The translations under genes and the position numbers were made by a program. From NCBI RefSeq assembly GCF_048751585.1, contig NZ_JAZHOB010000009.1, forward strand, positions 1 through 64,000: 64,000 bases of DNA, read 5' to 3'. This document shows, piece after piece, positions 50,649 to 59,169 of this stretch (position 1 is its first letter; each line of letters opens with the position of its first letter). The DNA is from G025836975 sp048751585. GTDB lineage: Bacteria > Pseudomonadota > Gammaproteobacteria > Burkholderiales > Burkholderiaceae_B. The notes beneath the pieces were generated by a model. The model was given only the letters and a program-made list of their open reading frames with translations. It was not told the origin of the DNA and searched no databases.

Positions 50649-51554
50649 ATGCGCATCAAGTTACGTCAGGTGGAAGGCTTTCTTGCGGCGGCCGACCTGC
50701 TTTCATTTTCTCGCGCGGCCGACAAAATCGGGATGACCCAGCCGGCGTTTTCGCAGTTGATCCGCGATCTGGAGAATGCGCTGGACGTCAAGCTGTTCGA
50801 CCGCAGTACGCGGCGCGTGCGGATCACCGAGATCGGCCTGCTGCTGCGCGACCAGATGCGACGCGGCCTGCTGGAAATCGACAATGCCTGCAACAATGCG
50901 CGCGCCATCACGCGCCTGGAACGCGGCCAACTGACGCTGGCGGTATTGCCTTCATTGGCCCTGGGCTTCGTCACCGAGGCGCTGACGGACTTCCACAAGA
51001 CCCATCCGGGGGTGCACATTCGGCTGCAAGAGACCCGCACGCCTTACATTGCCGACCTGCTGTCCCGGCACGAGGTGGATTTTGCGGTGTGCTCCCACAT
51101 CGAGGCCGACGATGCATTGCAGCTTGAACACCTGTTCGACGATGAGCTGGTCGCCGTGCTGCCCAAGGAGCACGCGCTGGCCCGGCGCCAAACATTGGGC
51201 TGGGGCCAATTGGCCAATGAGTCCCTGATCTGGCTGGCGGCCCAATCCACGCTGATCCACAACGCCTTTGAAGAAAACGGCCTGGACAAGTCCGCCGATC
51301 ACCAGGTTCTGAACACCGTTACCGCACTCAGCATGGTGCGCGCCGGATTCGGCATCACCATCGTGCCTCTGGTGGGCTTGCCGGAACTGAACATGCGCGG
51401 CCTGGCCCATCGCCGCTTGCGCGCCCCACGCCCGATGCGCGAGATCGTCCTGTGCCATCACGTAAACCACACGCTTTCACCCGCCGCCGAGCAATTCCGG
51501 CTGTTCCTGAGGCAAGCTTCGCCGCTCACAAGCGTCCGGCCGAAGACACGATAG
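50649..51554 (+). CDS. LysR-family transcriptional regulator
   Basis: The 301-residue regulator has an N-terminal winged HTH (KLRQVEGFLAAADLLSFSRAADKIGMTQPAFSQLIRDLENALDVKLFDRSTRRVRITEIG, residues ~4-65) and a C-terminal periplasmic-protein-like effector domain (QLTLAVLPSLALGFVTEALTDFHKTHPGVHIRLQE, near 95). It lies directly upstream and in the same direction as a Bug plus MmgE/PrpD pair and probably activates it through the T-N11-A box at 51597-51619. It is divergent from the sigma-54 operon at 50284. Confidence 0.94.
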   Translation: MRIKLRQVEGFLAAADLLSFSRAADKIGMTQPAFSQLIRDLENALDVKLFDRSTRRVRITEIGLLLRDQMRRGLLEIDNACNNARAITRLERGQLTLAVLPSLALGFVTEALTDFHKTHPGVHIRLQETRTPYIADLLSRHEVDFAVCSHIEADDALQLEHLFDDELVAVLPKEHALARRQTLGWGQLANESLIWLAAQSTLIHNAFEENGLDKSADHQVLNTVTALSMVRAGFGITIVPLVGLPELNMRGLAHRRLRAPRPMREIVLCHHVNHTLSPAAEQFRLFLRQASPLTSVRPKTR

Positions 51555-51596
51555 GCCCATGCGATGCCATGATTCGAGCTGGAAAAATCCTGCTCT

Positions 51597-51619
51597 ATTC
51601 ATAAGCATTACCTATGGAT
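51597..51619. promoter_or_regulatory. Candidate LysR box
   Basis: ATTCAT-N11-ATGGAT is a T-N11-A imperfect inverted repeat (one mismatch from ATGAAT) located 83-105 bp before the Bug start at 51702, downstream of the LysR gene. Confidence 0.5.
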
Positions 51620-51701
51620 TCAAACCATATAAATAATTGTTATGTCTCCCGGAGGGCGCTACATTCATGGCGTTCTCAACTTCAAATATAAGGAGACAAT
51701 A

Positions 51702-52679
51702 ATGACCAAAACAGTAAAAGCGCTGCTGTACGCCATGCTGCTGGCCTCTTGTTCCTTCGCCGCAGTGGCTGCGCAAGCGGCAAGCTACCCAAGCAAACCC
51801 ATCACCGTCATCGTTCCCTTCCCTCCCGGCGCCGGCGTCGATATCGTAACGCGCCTGGTCACCACCAAACTATCGGCCGCATTGAACCAGCCCTTCGTGA
51901 TTGCAAACCGCTCCGGGGCGGGCGGCACCGTCGGCGCGGCCGAAGCGGCGCGCGCGGCGCCCGACGGCTATACCTTGCTCGCCGCGCCTTCCTCCATCGC
52001 CGTCAGCCAATCGCTGTACAAGAACCTGTCTTTCAATCTGGACAAGGACTTCAGGGCGGTGGGCCTGATGGCCTCGGTACCTTTCATCCTGGTCACCAAT
52101 CCCAAGGTGCCGGCCACATCGGTGAAAGAACTGATCCAGCTGGCAAAAGAGAAGCCCGATACCCTGACCTTCGCCTCGACCGGCAACGGCAGTTCGCCCC
52201 ACCTTAGCGCCGAGATGTTCCAGATGGACGCCGACATCAAACTGCGTCACATCCCCTATCGCGGGTCCAGCCCCGCCATGAACGACTTGACCGGCGGCCT
52301 GGTGGACATGATGTTCGCCAATGCCCTGTCGGTGCTGCCGCAAATCCAGTCCGGCCGCCTGCGCGCGCTGGCCATCACCAGCGCCACCCCCAATCCCAAC
52401 GTGCCCGGCGTGCCCACCATGCAAGAGGCCGGCGTAGCGGGCTACGAGTCCGAAACCTGGTTCTCGCTGCTGGCGCCCGCCGCCACGCCCGCTCCCATCG
52501 TCGAGCAACTGAACGCCGAACTGAACCGGGCCATGCAACTGCCCGATGTGCAGAAGACGCTGGCCTCGCAGGCGGCGACCGCACGCTCCGGCACCCCGGC
52601 GGAGATCGACGCCTACATCAAGCACGAAACAGAAAGATTCGCCAAGCTCATCAAGGCTTCCGGCACGCATATCGAATAG
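51702..52679 (+). CDS. Bug-family substrate-binding protein
   Basis: The 325-residue receptor starts at 51702 with AGGAG 6 nt upstream. The signal peptide MTKTVKALLYAMLLASCSFAAVAAQA is followed by SYPSKPITVIVPFPPGAGVDIVTRLV. The opening loop reads PPGAGVD, unlike the AAGGxTD of most neighbours. NRSGAGGTVGAAEAAR, HIPYRGSSPAMNDLTGGLVDMMFAN and ETERFAKLIKASGTHIE follow. It is paired with an MmgE/PrpD gene 24 bp downstream under LysR control, a separate unit from the sigma-54 genes. Confidence 0.94.
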   Translation: MTKTVKALLYAMLLASCSFAAVAAQAASYPSKPITVIVPFPPGAGVDIVTRLVTTKLSAALNQPFVIANRSGAGGTVGAAEAARAAPDGYTLLAAPSSIAVSQSLYKNLSFNLDKDFRAVGLMASVPFILVTNPKVPATSVKELIQLAKEKPDTLTFASTGNGSSPHLSAEMFQMDADIKLRHIPYRGSSPAMNDLTGGLVDMMFANALSVLPQIQSGRLRALAITSATPNPNVPGVPTMQEAGVAGYESETWFSLLAPAATPAPIVEQLNAELNRAMQLPDVQKTLASQAATARSGTPAEIDAYIKHETERFAKLIKASGTHIE

Positions 52680-52703
52680 CCTCAATCCCCACAGCCCTAG
52701 CAC

Positions 52704-54065
52704 ATGACTCAGACTCCACCCACAAGCTCCGACACGGTCACGCGCACGCTGGCCCGCTACATCGTCCAGTCCCGCTACGAGGATATTCCCAAGAGCGTCG
52801 TCCACGAGGCCTCGCGCGCCTTGCTCAACTGGATGGGCTGCGCGATCGGCGCGGCGCGCCACGATACCGTGAACTTTGCGCTGGATGCCTTCGCTCCCTT
52901 CTTCGGCCCCGCCCAGGCGCAGGTCGTAGGCCGTTCCGAGCGGGCCGACGTGCTGCACGCCGCCCTGCTGAATGGGATCAGCTCCCATGTGCTTGACTTC
53001 GACGACACGCACTACCGCACGGTGCATCCCAGCGCTCCGGTCATGCCCGTGGTGCTGGCCCTGGCCGAATGGCGCCGTTTCACCGGCGAACAGTTGATCC
53101 ACGCTTTCGTGGTGGGAGTCGAGGCCGAGGTCCGCATCGCCCTGTCGGTGTTCCCCGAACACTATGACCGCGGCTGGCACATTACCGGCACCGCCGGCAT
53201 CTTCGGCGCGGCGGCCGCCGCCGGCAAGCTGCTGGGCCTGGACGAGAAGCAAATGACCTGGGCCTTGGGCATCGCAGCGACCCAGTCGTCGGGCCTGCGC
53301 GAGATGTTCGGCAGCATGTGCAAGAGCTTTCACCCCGGCCATGCCGCGCAAAGCGGGCTGGCCGCCGCTTTCATGGCGGAACGCGGGTACACCAGTTCCG
53401 ACCGCGCCCTGGAGGCTCCGCGCGGCTTCGGCCGGGTCATGTCCAGCCGCTTCGACCCGGATGTCATCACGGCGCCATGGGGCGAACGCTACGAGCTGGC
53501 GCAGAACATGTACAAGCCCTTCGCCTGCGGGCTGGTGGTGCACGCCGTCATCGACGGCTGCCTGCAGCTACGGCGCGAACACGCGCCGGAAGCCGCACAG
53601 ATCGAATCGATTCAAGCGACGGTTTCTCCTCTTGTCCTTGAACTGACCGGCAAGCGCACGCCCATGACCGGCCTGGAAGGCAAGTTCAGCGTCTACCATG
53701 CCTTGGCGGTTGCCATCATCCAGGGCGCCGCCGGCGAGGCCCAGTTCAGCACTGAAGCGGTTCGGTCTCCCGAAGTCGTGGCGCTGCGCGAACGCGTCAG
53801 CGCTGTCGTCGATCCCAAGATGCGCAAGCTGGAAGGGCGCGTGCGCATCGTGCTGCGCGACGGCCGGGTACTGGACCGCCACATTTCCGAAGCCTTGGGT
53901 ACGCTGGCTCACCCCATGAGCGACCAGGATTTGGAAGAAAAATTCCGCGGGCTGGTCCAAGCGATATTGCCCGACGACCAGGCCAACGCGCTGATTCAGG
54001 CATGCTGGGACTTGCCGCAGCTTGGCGATGCGGGAACGATCGCGCGGCTGGCCGCCACGGCATGA
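52704..54065 (+). CDS. MmgE/PrpD family protein
   Basis: This 453-residue protein is closer to the family consensus than 12088-13446: VVHEASRALLNWMGCAIGAARHDTV, then SHVLDFDDTHYRTVHPSAPVMPVVLALAEW near 95, TQSSGLREMFGSMCKSFHPGHAAQSGLAAAFMAERG near 200, and KPFACGLVVHAVIDGCLQL near 270. FDDTH is the conserved active-site region. It probably dehydrates, isomerises or epimerises a polycarboxylate bound by the adjacent Bug receptor. The Bug-PrpD pairing occurs in both places where this family is found in the window. Confidence 0.92.
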   Translation: MTQTPPTSSDTVTRTLARYIVQSRYEDIPKSVVHEASRALLNWMGCAIGAARHDTVNFALDAFAPFFGPAQAQVVGRSERADVLHAALLNGISSHVLDFDDTHYRTVHPSAPVMPVVLALAEWRRFTGEQLIHAFVVGVEAEVRIALSVFPEHYDRGWHITGTAGIFGAAAAAGKLLGLDEKQMTWALGIAATQSSGLREMFGSMCKSFHPGHAAQSGLAAAFMAERGYTSSDRALEAPRGFGRVMSSRFDPDVITAPWGERYELAQNMYKPFACGLVVHAVIDGCLQLRREHAPEAAQIESIQATVSPLVLELTGKRTPMTGLEGKFSVYHALAVAIIQGAAGEAQFSTEAVRSPEVVALRERVSAVVDPKMRKLEGRVRIVLRDGRVLDRHISEALGTLAHPMSDQDLEEKFRGLVQAILPDDQANALIQACWDLPQLGDAGTIARLAATA

Positions 54066-54089
54066 CCCTGGCGGGGGCCGTGACGCCGC

Positions 54090-54536
54090 TCAGGTGTCCG
54101 GCTCGCCGATGTCCTCGTTCCAGAGGCTGGGCTTGTCGTCGATGAACTTGCGCATCAACGCGATGCAGCCGGCGTCTTGCAGGACATCGACCTTGATGCC
54201 CCGTGAGCGCAGCCATTCTTCCTCGCCCATGAAGGTCTGGTTTTCACCGACGATAATGTGCGGAATACCATACAGCAGTATGGCGCCGCTGCACATGGAG
54301 CAAGGCGACAGGGTGGTATAGAGCACGCATTCGCGATAGACCTGCGCGCTTTGGCGGCCGGCATTCTCGAAGGCGTCCATCTCGCCATGCAGGATGGCGC
54401 TGCCCCGCTGCACGCGGCGGTTGTGGCCACGGCCCAGAATACGGCCCCGGTGCACGATGACCGAACCGATGGGAATGCCCCCCTCCTCAAGGCCGAGTTG
54501 CGCTTCTTCCAGTGCGGCTTGCATGAATGGATCCAT
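54090..54536 (-). CDS. Cytosine deaminase of the fungal (Fcy1-like) type
   Basis: This 148-residue zinc deaminase has ILHGEMDAFENAG (HxE, zinc His and catalytic Glu near 50-52) and LYTTLSPCSMCSGAILLYGIP (PCxxC zinc Cys pair near 78-81). The C-terminal block KFIDDKPSLWNEDIGE closely mirrors the substrate-capping tail of yeast cytosine deaminase. It should convert cytosine to uracil, or act on a related N-heterocycle. AGGAG precedes the ATG. It may form a two-gene operon with the flavin monooxygenase 35 bp upstream, which would fit N-heterocycle or pyrimidine use. Confidence 0.9.
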   Translation of the reverse strand: MDPFMQAALEEAQLGLEEGGIPIGSVIVHRGRILGRGHNRRVQRGSAILHGEMDAFENAGRQSAQVYRECVLYTTLSPCSMCSGAILLYGIPHIIVGENQTFMGEEEWLRSRGIKVDVLQDAGCIALMRKFIDDKPSLWNEDIGEPDT

Positions 54537-54571
54537 GGTGCTCCTAATCCTTCCTTGGTCAATGATGAAAA

Positions 54572-55810
54572 TCAGTGTCGCGACGGCCGCAGGTGCTCGC
54601 GCCGGAACCCCTGCCCCAGAATACGGGCGGGAAGCGAACGGATGAAGCCAGACCTTAGCAGCAAGCGCGCGAGACGGGGCAGTTCCACCGGCCTGTCGCC
54701 GTCCCGCCTGGCCAGCGCCGGCGCAATGACGCGCCGCTGGATGAACACCTGCAGTGCCTGGATGATCTTCGTAGGCAACAGGCGCCGCTGTTGTACGGCG
54801 GCAAGGACGGAATCATCCGGCAGGCCGGAGGCCAGCAAGGCGGGGGCCAGGATATTGCCGGCCGCCACCGCGTCTTGTATCGCGAGATTGATGCCCACGC
54901 CGCCTATGGGCGACATGGCATGCGCGGCGTCGCCGATCAGCAGCAAGCCGGGCTGATGCCATTGCTCCAGGCGATCCACCCGGACCTCCAGCAGCTTGAC
55001 GTCGTCCCATGAGGCAATGCCTTGAACACGATCGCCCAGAAACTGCAGCTTTCCGGCTACCTTGTCCTGGAAATCCTTAATCGGCTTCCGGCGCCATGCA
55101 TCGGCTTCGCCCTTGGCGATCACGCTGGCGATCTGCCAATACTCATTGCGGTTGAGCATGACCAGGAAATTGCCATATCCCGGTACGCCGAAGGTGCCCG
55201 CCGGGTCGGAGGGCAAGCGCGGCAGCCGGAACCACATGACATCCATGGGCGCGCCGAGATCCCGCGTCCGCAGGCCTGCCGCCGAACGAAGCAAAGAGTG
55301 CCGGCCGTCGCAGCCCACGACCAGATCGGCATCGATCCGGACCAGGCCTTCGGGCGACTCGGCCATGACGCCGGTCACACGGCCGCAAGGGTCACGCAGC
55401 AGGTCCGTTGCCTGGTGCCGCATGCATAGCTGGAAGCCGTCATGGCGCAGCGCTTCGGTGGCCAGCAGGTCAAGCAAGTCCCATTGCGGAACCAGCGCCA
55501 TATAGGGAAAGGGCCGCAAGCGTCGGAAATCGCCCAGCGCGTGCATGCCGTCGGCGAACAGGCCTTCAATCTGCTCCACCCTGTGCTGGGGCACGGCGTC
55601 GAACTTTTCCTTCAGGCCCAGTTCTGACAGTATCTCCAGCGTGGACGGATGCACGGTATCCCCACGAAAATCACGCAGGAAATCGCCGTGCTTCTCCAGC
55701 ACGATGACGCCGACACCGGCACGCGCGAGCAGCAATCCCAGCATCATGCCGGCGGGCCCGCCGCCGACGATGCAACATCGGGTGCGCTTGCTTTGAACAG
55801 CTTTTTCCAT
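54572..55810 (-). CDS. FAD-dependent monooxygenase (UbiH/p-hydroxybenzoate hydroxylase group)
   Basis: The 412-residue flavoprotein has the dinucleotide motif CCIVGGGPAGMMLGLLLARAGVGVIVLEKH (residues ~12-41), RGDTVHPSTLEIL, DLVVGCDGRHSLLR (DG motif near 165) and the second FAD motif GLLLIGDAAHAMSPIGGVGINLAIQDA near 285. It uses NAD(P)H and oxygen to hydroxylate a ring compound; the substrate is unknown. The C-terminal ~80 residues are Arg-rich. It is upstream of the deaminase gene. The 294-bp gap to 56105 holds only AT-rich sequence, with no recognised promoter. Confidence 0.9.
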   Translation of the reverse strand: MEKAVQSKRTRCCIVGGGPAGMMLGLLLARAGVGVIVLEKHGDFLRDFRGDTVHPSTLEILSELGLKEKFDAVPQHRVEQIEGLFADGMHALGDFRRLRPFPYMALVPQWDLLDLLATEALRHDGFQLCMRHQATDLLRDPCGRVTGVMAESPEGLVRIDADLVVGCDGRHSLLRSAAGLRTRDLGAPMDVMWFRLPRLPSDPAGTFGVPGYGNFLVMLNRNEYWQIASVIAKGEADAWRRKPIKDFQDKVAGKLQFLGDRVQGIASWDDVKLLEVRVDRLEQWHQPGLLLIGDAAHAMSPIGGVGINLAIQDAVAAGNILAPALLASGLPDDSVLAAVQQRRLLPTKIIQALQVFIQRRVIAPALARRDGDRPVELPRLARLLLRSGFIRSLPARILGQGFRREHLRPSRH

Positions 55811-56104
55811 AGGTCAAAGTCTGCATGCGAGCGATGCGCGGGTCAAGAAAAACTCCATGGCGCAATGCCCTCCGTCCCATTGAGACGTTAGGGAAATCCT
55901 TGGTATCGAAGTTGTAAACAAGCCTTTTCAATGGTGACCACGTCTGTACAATAAATTTAGCCCCCTTTTGAATGGAATGGTAAACACGGCAGCCTGAGCC
56001 TATGGTCAACGCTTTTTTCACCTCGTGAATTGATGGGTCATTTTTTTAGGTAGTCGCCTTCGGTTTCATCCAAAGGGTGTCTTATCACCAAAAGGAGAAC
56101 GAGC

Positions 56105-56506
56105 ATGCCAAACGAAATGATGAAGAATTGGGACCAGTACCGCCCCACTAAAACAATATGGTTCTGGTCCTGCGCGGCGGTTGCCGCCCTGACGATGGTG
56201 CTTGGGTTCACTGCGGGCGGATGGGTCACCGGCGGCACCGCGGCCAAGCAGATAGCCAGCTCGTCCGAGCAGGCGGTGGCCAAGCTGGCCGCCAATATAT
56301 GCGCCTACCGCTTCATGGCTGCGCCCGACGCCCAGAAGCAGCTTACGGAGCTTAAGGAAATCGACTCCTGGAAACAGGATGGCTTCATTGAAAAAGGCGG
56401 CTGGGTAACCTTTGCCAATATGGATCACCCAATCGACGGCGCCGCCGATCTGTGCGCCAGCAAGGTATTGGCGGTGAAAACGGATACGGCCGATAGCGGC
56501 GCGTAA
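56105..56506 (+). CDS. Small single-span membrane protein of unknown function
   Basis: The 133-residue protein has a strong AAGGAG site. One transmembrane segment is evident, IWFWSCAAVAALTMVLGFTAGGWVTGG at residues ~18-44. A periplasm-facing soluble part follows, with two Cys (NICAYRFM, DLCASKVL) that could form a disulfide. Members of this kind are seen in many proteobacteria without an assigned role. It stands alone between divergent and convergent neighbours and shows no clear link to the CoA genes. Confidence 0.75.
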   Translation: MPNEMMKNWDQYRPTKTIWFWSCAAVAALTMVLGFTAGGWVTGGTAAKQIASSSEQAVAKLAANICAYRFMAAPDAQKQLTELKEIDSWKQDGFIEKGGWVTFANMDHPIDGAADLCASKVLAVKTDTADSGA

Positions 56507-56523
56507 TCATAAGCAAGCATTGC

Positions 56524-56547
56524 CCCCTGGCCGGAGACAGCCAGGGG
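56524..56547. terminator. Hairpin between convergent genes
   Basis: CCCCTGGC-CGGAGACA-GCCAGGGG forms an 8-bp stem 17 bp after the stop at 56506 and upstream of the minus-strand LysR stop at 56631. No T-run. Confidence 0.45.
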
Positions 56548-56630
56548 CGCCGCAACCGAGTTGCGTTCCATTTGCAAGCGGCACCTAGGGTTTCAAGGAG
56601 TCATGTCGAGCTGCGGCCTGCGTAACTCGG

Positions 56631-57533
56631 CTACTCCATATCCGCCAAAGTCCGTGCCACCGCCAGGAATGACGCCAGCGCCGGATTGCCATCCCCTTGC
56701 CGCCAAGCCATGGAAACTTCCTGCGTCAGGTAATGCGTATCGTCGGAAAGCGGCACGTATTTGACCTTGGGATGCATCAGCGAAGTCAGGTTGCTGGGGA
56801 TCACCGCCACCGACAGCCCGGCCGCGACCAGACAGATTACCCCGCCGACCTGCGAGCACTCTTGCTCGATATTGGGATAGAAATTTGCCGTTGCGCAGGC
56901 GGCAATCAATTGCGCATGCGCGGTGGGCACCTTTTCCTTCGAGAACGACACAAACGACTCGTGCGCCAATTGCCTTAACGCAATCGTCTTGCGCCCCGCC
57001 AGCGGGTGGGTCCCCGGTAACGCCGCCATCAGGCGGTCACGCTTGTACAGGCGCGTCTCGATCTGCGCTGCCTCTTGCGGCAGCGGCGTTCGCAAGAGGC
57101 CCAGATCCAGATAACGGCCCTTCAATTGTTCGATTTGGTCCTTGGTCGTCATTTCGACCATACGCAACCGAACTTGCGGATACTCATGCCGAAAGAGGCC
57201 GATCAGTTCAGGCATGTATCCATAGCCCGTGCTGCCGATGAAGCCTAATGACAATTGGCCGATTTCACCGGTGCTGGCGTGCTGCGTGCGCTCGATGGCT
57301 ACCCGCTCGTACTTGAGCCACTGATAGGCCTCTTCCAAAAACACCTTACCCGCAGGGGTCAGCGCCACACTGCGCTTATTGCGCAGGAACAGTGGCGTGC
57401 CCACATAGGCCTCCAGTTTCTGGATGGCCTGGCTGAGCGGAGACTGGGCCATGCCCACGCGAAATGCCGCGCGGCCATAGTGCAGTTCCTCGGCAACCGC
57501 GATGAATTGCCGGAGCAGGCGGCTATTGAGCAT
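56631..57533 (-). CDS. LysR-family transcriptional regulator
   Basis: The 300-residue regulator has HTH segment LLRQFIAVAEELHYGRAAFRVGMAQSPLSQAIQKLEAYVGTPLFLRNKRSVALTPAGKVFLEEA (residues ~5-68), then GQLSLGFIGSTGYGYMPELIGLFRHEYPQVRLRMVEMTT opening the effector domain. The LHYGRAA and LRNKRSV features resemble the aromatic-acid (BenM/CatM-like) branch. It is divergent from the CoA-transferase/Bug operon 57629-60150. A palindrome at 57544-57560, 11 bp from its start codon, is a likely operator and autoregulatory site. Confidence 0.94.
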   Translation of the reverse strand: MLNSRLLRQFIAVAEELHYGRAAFRVGMAQSPLSQAIQKLEAYVGTPLFLRNKRSVALTPAGKVFLEEAYQWLKYERVAIERTQHASTGEIGQLSLGFIGSTGYGYMPELIGLFRHEYPQVRLRMVEMTTKDQIEQLKGRYLDLGLLRTPLPQEAAQIETRLYKRDRLMAALPGTHPLAGRKTIALRQLAHESFVSFSKEKVPTAHAQLIAACATANFYPNIEQECSQVGGVICLVAAGLSVAVIPSNLTSLMHPKVKYVPLSDDTHYLTQEVSMAWRQGDGNPALASFLAVARTLADME

Positions 57534-57543
57534 TAAGATAATT

Positions 57544-57560
57544 TATGTCTTATAGACATA
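57544..57560. promoter_or_regulatory. Palindromic LysR operator candidate
   Basis: TATGTCT-TAT-AGACATA is a perfect 7-bp dyad with AT-rich flanks (AATT on the left, AAATT on the right), centred between the LysR start (57533) and the CoA-transferase start (57629). Confidence 0.6.
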
Positions 57561-57628
57561 CAAATTATATGTTGGACATGCAGCAACGACAATCCTACAC
57601 TCAAGGGCAGTTCATCAGGAAGCCCACA

Positions 57629-59056
57629 ATGAGCCAAGCCAGCATCTCGCCCGACGAAGCGTATCAAGCAATCGCCAATCTCTTGGGCAATCGATTGCCC
57701 AGCCGCGAGCATCCATCGCAACGCCTGCGTTTCTTCGGCTCCGCACCCCGCTTCGATACCCCCCACAAGCTGACCTTGTCCGCCGCTAGCGCAATAGGGG
57801 CCTACGCCATCGCCGTCGAGCACTGGTGGCATATGGCCGTCGGCCAGCATCAAATGGTCGGCATCGATTGGATGCAGGCGGCAAGCTCTTTGAATCCAGG
57901 GCACTTTCAAAAGCAAAGCGGCTACTCGTTGCCGGCCCTATCCTTGCTGACGGAACTGAAGGCCGATTTCTATAGAACCCGGGATGAGCGCTGGTTCTTT
58001 CCCATCGGCTCATACCCCCACCTTCGCGACGGCGTCCTGGATCTGTTGCAGTGCGCGAACAGCGCCGACGCATTGAGTGCGGCAATACGGCAATGGGATG
58101 CCGCGGATCTGGAACAGGCTTTCGCCCAACACAAGCTTCCGGGCATTTACGCTCGCAGCACCGACGAATGGCTGGCGCATCCTCAAGGCGCACTGCTGGC
58201 GGGAAAACCCGTCATAGAGATCCAGAAGATAGGCGACAGCCAGGCCGAGCCGGCCATATGCCGCGATCGCCCGCTGGACCGCATCCGCGTGCTGGATTTG
58301 GGCCACGTCATTGCGGGGCCTGTCGTCGCGCGATCGCTGGCGGAGCACGGAGCCGAAGTCTTGCGGATCAGCCCGCCGATGAACCAGGACCCCTTCCGCC
58401 AGACCGTGGACACCAACATCGGCAAACGGTCGGCATTCCTGGATTTCGATGCGCCGAAAGATAGGCTTAAAGCGCGAGAGCTGATCAACGGCGCCGATGT
58501 CCTAGTGCAATCATGGCGTCCAGGCAGCCTGAACAAGCGCGGACTGGGCGCAGAGGACGCCGCCGCTATTCGTCCAGGACTGATCTATGTCACGGTCACC
58601 GCATTTGGAGATGAAGGCCCCTGGGGCTCGTATGGCGGCTTTGAGCAACTGGGCCAGATAGTCAGCGGCATTGCCGTCCGGGAAGGCGGCTCGGGCCGCC
58701 CACGGGTCGTCCCCACTTACCTGCTGAACGACTACTTGACGGGATACCTGGGCGCCGCCGGCGTCATGATGGCGCTGATGCGCCGCGCCCAAGAGGGCGG
58801 CAGCTATCACGTGAAGGTGTCCTTGGCCAAAACATCGATGTGGGTGCAAGACCTGGGGATAGAAAATGGTTTCGACCCGGGCCAGCCCCGTCGCCATTTT
58901 GCCGAGACGCTGAATCCCGTGCTGGAAACCCGCCCATCGGCCTATGGCCTGTTGGAGCAGCTACCGCCGGTGGCGCAGTTCTCGCGCACCGGCCCGTACT
59001 GGGCTTTGCCGCCGGCGCCCAATGGCGCACACCCGCCGGCTTGGGAAAGACGATGA
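57629..59056 (+). CDS. Two-half CaiB/BaiF CoA-transferase with reversed domain order
   Basis: The protein has about 475 residues from ATG 57629 (AGGA upstream; a frame extension to 57545 is possible). Residues ~205-390 carry the normal N-terminal half: IRVLDLGHVIAGPVVARSLAEHGAEVLRISPP, TNIGKRSAFLDF and a catalytic-position Asp in LLNDYLTG. The preceding ~200 residues resemble the C-terminal half of the family (FYRTRDERWFFPIGSYPHLRDGVLDLL, then STDEWLAHPQGALLAGKPVIEIQKIGDS). This gives a permuted or fused two-copy layout. It is inferred to be an active CoA-transferase or racemase. It is under LysR control with a Bug gene. Confidence 0.8.
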   Translation: MSQASISPDEAYQAIANLLGNRLPSREHPSQRLRFFGSAPRFDTPHKLTLSAASAIGAYAIAVEHWWHMAVGQHQMVGIDWMQAASSLNPGHFQKQSGYSLPALSLLTELKADFYRTRDERWFFPIGSYPHLRDGVLDLLQCANSADALSAAIRQWDAADLEQAFAQHKLPGIYARSTDEWLAHPQGALLAGKPVIEIQKIGDSQAEPAICRDRPLDRIRVLDLGHVIAGPVVARSLAEHGAEVLRISPPMNQDPFRQTVDTNIGKRSAFLDFDAPKDRLKARELINGADVLVQSWRPGSLNKRGLGAEDAAAIRPGLIYVTVTAFGDEGPWGSYGGFEQLGQIVSGIAVREGGSGRPRVVPTYLLNDYLTGYLGAAGVMMALMRRAQEGGSYHVKVSLAKTSMWVQDLGIENGFDPGQPRRHFAETLNPVLETRPSAYGLLEQLPPVAQFSRTGPYWALPPAPNGAHPPAWERR

Positions 59057-59169
59057 TTCAACCTGGCACAACCACCAACATCAACTAGACAATAAAGGAG
59101 ACGGACGGCGTGCAGGGCCATGGCCGGCAAGATGCCTGTCACCACTGGATGCGTCCACAAAACACTATC

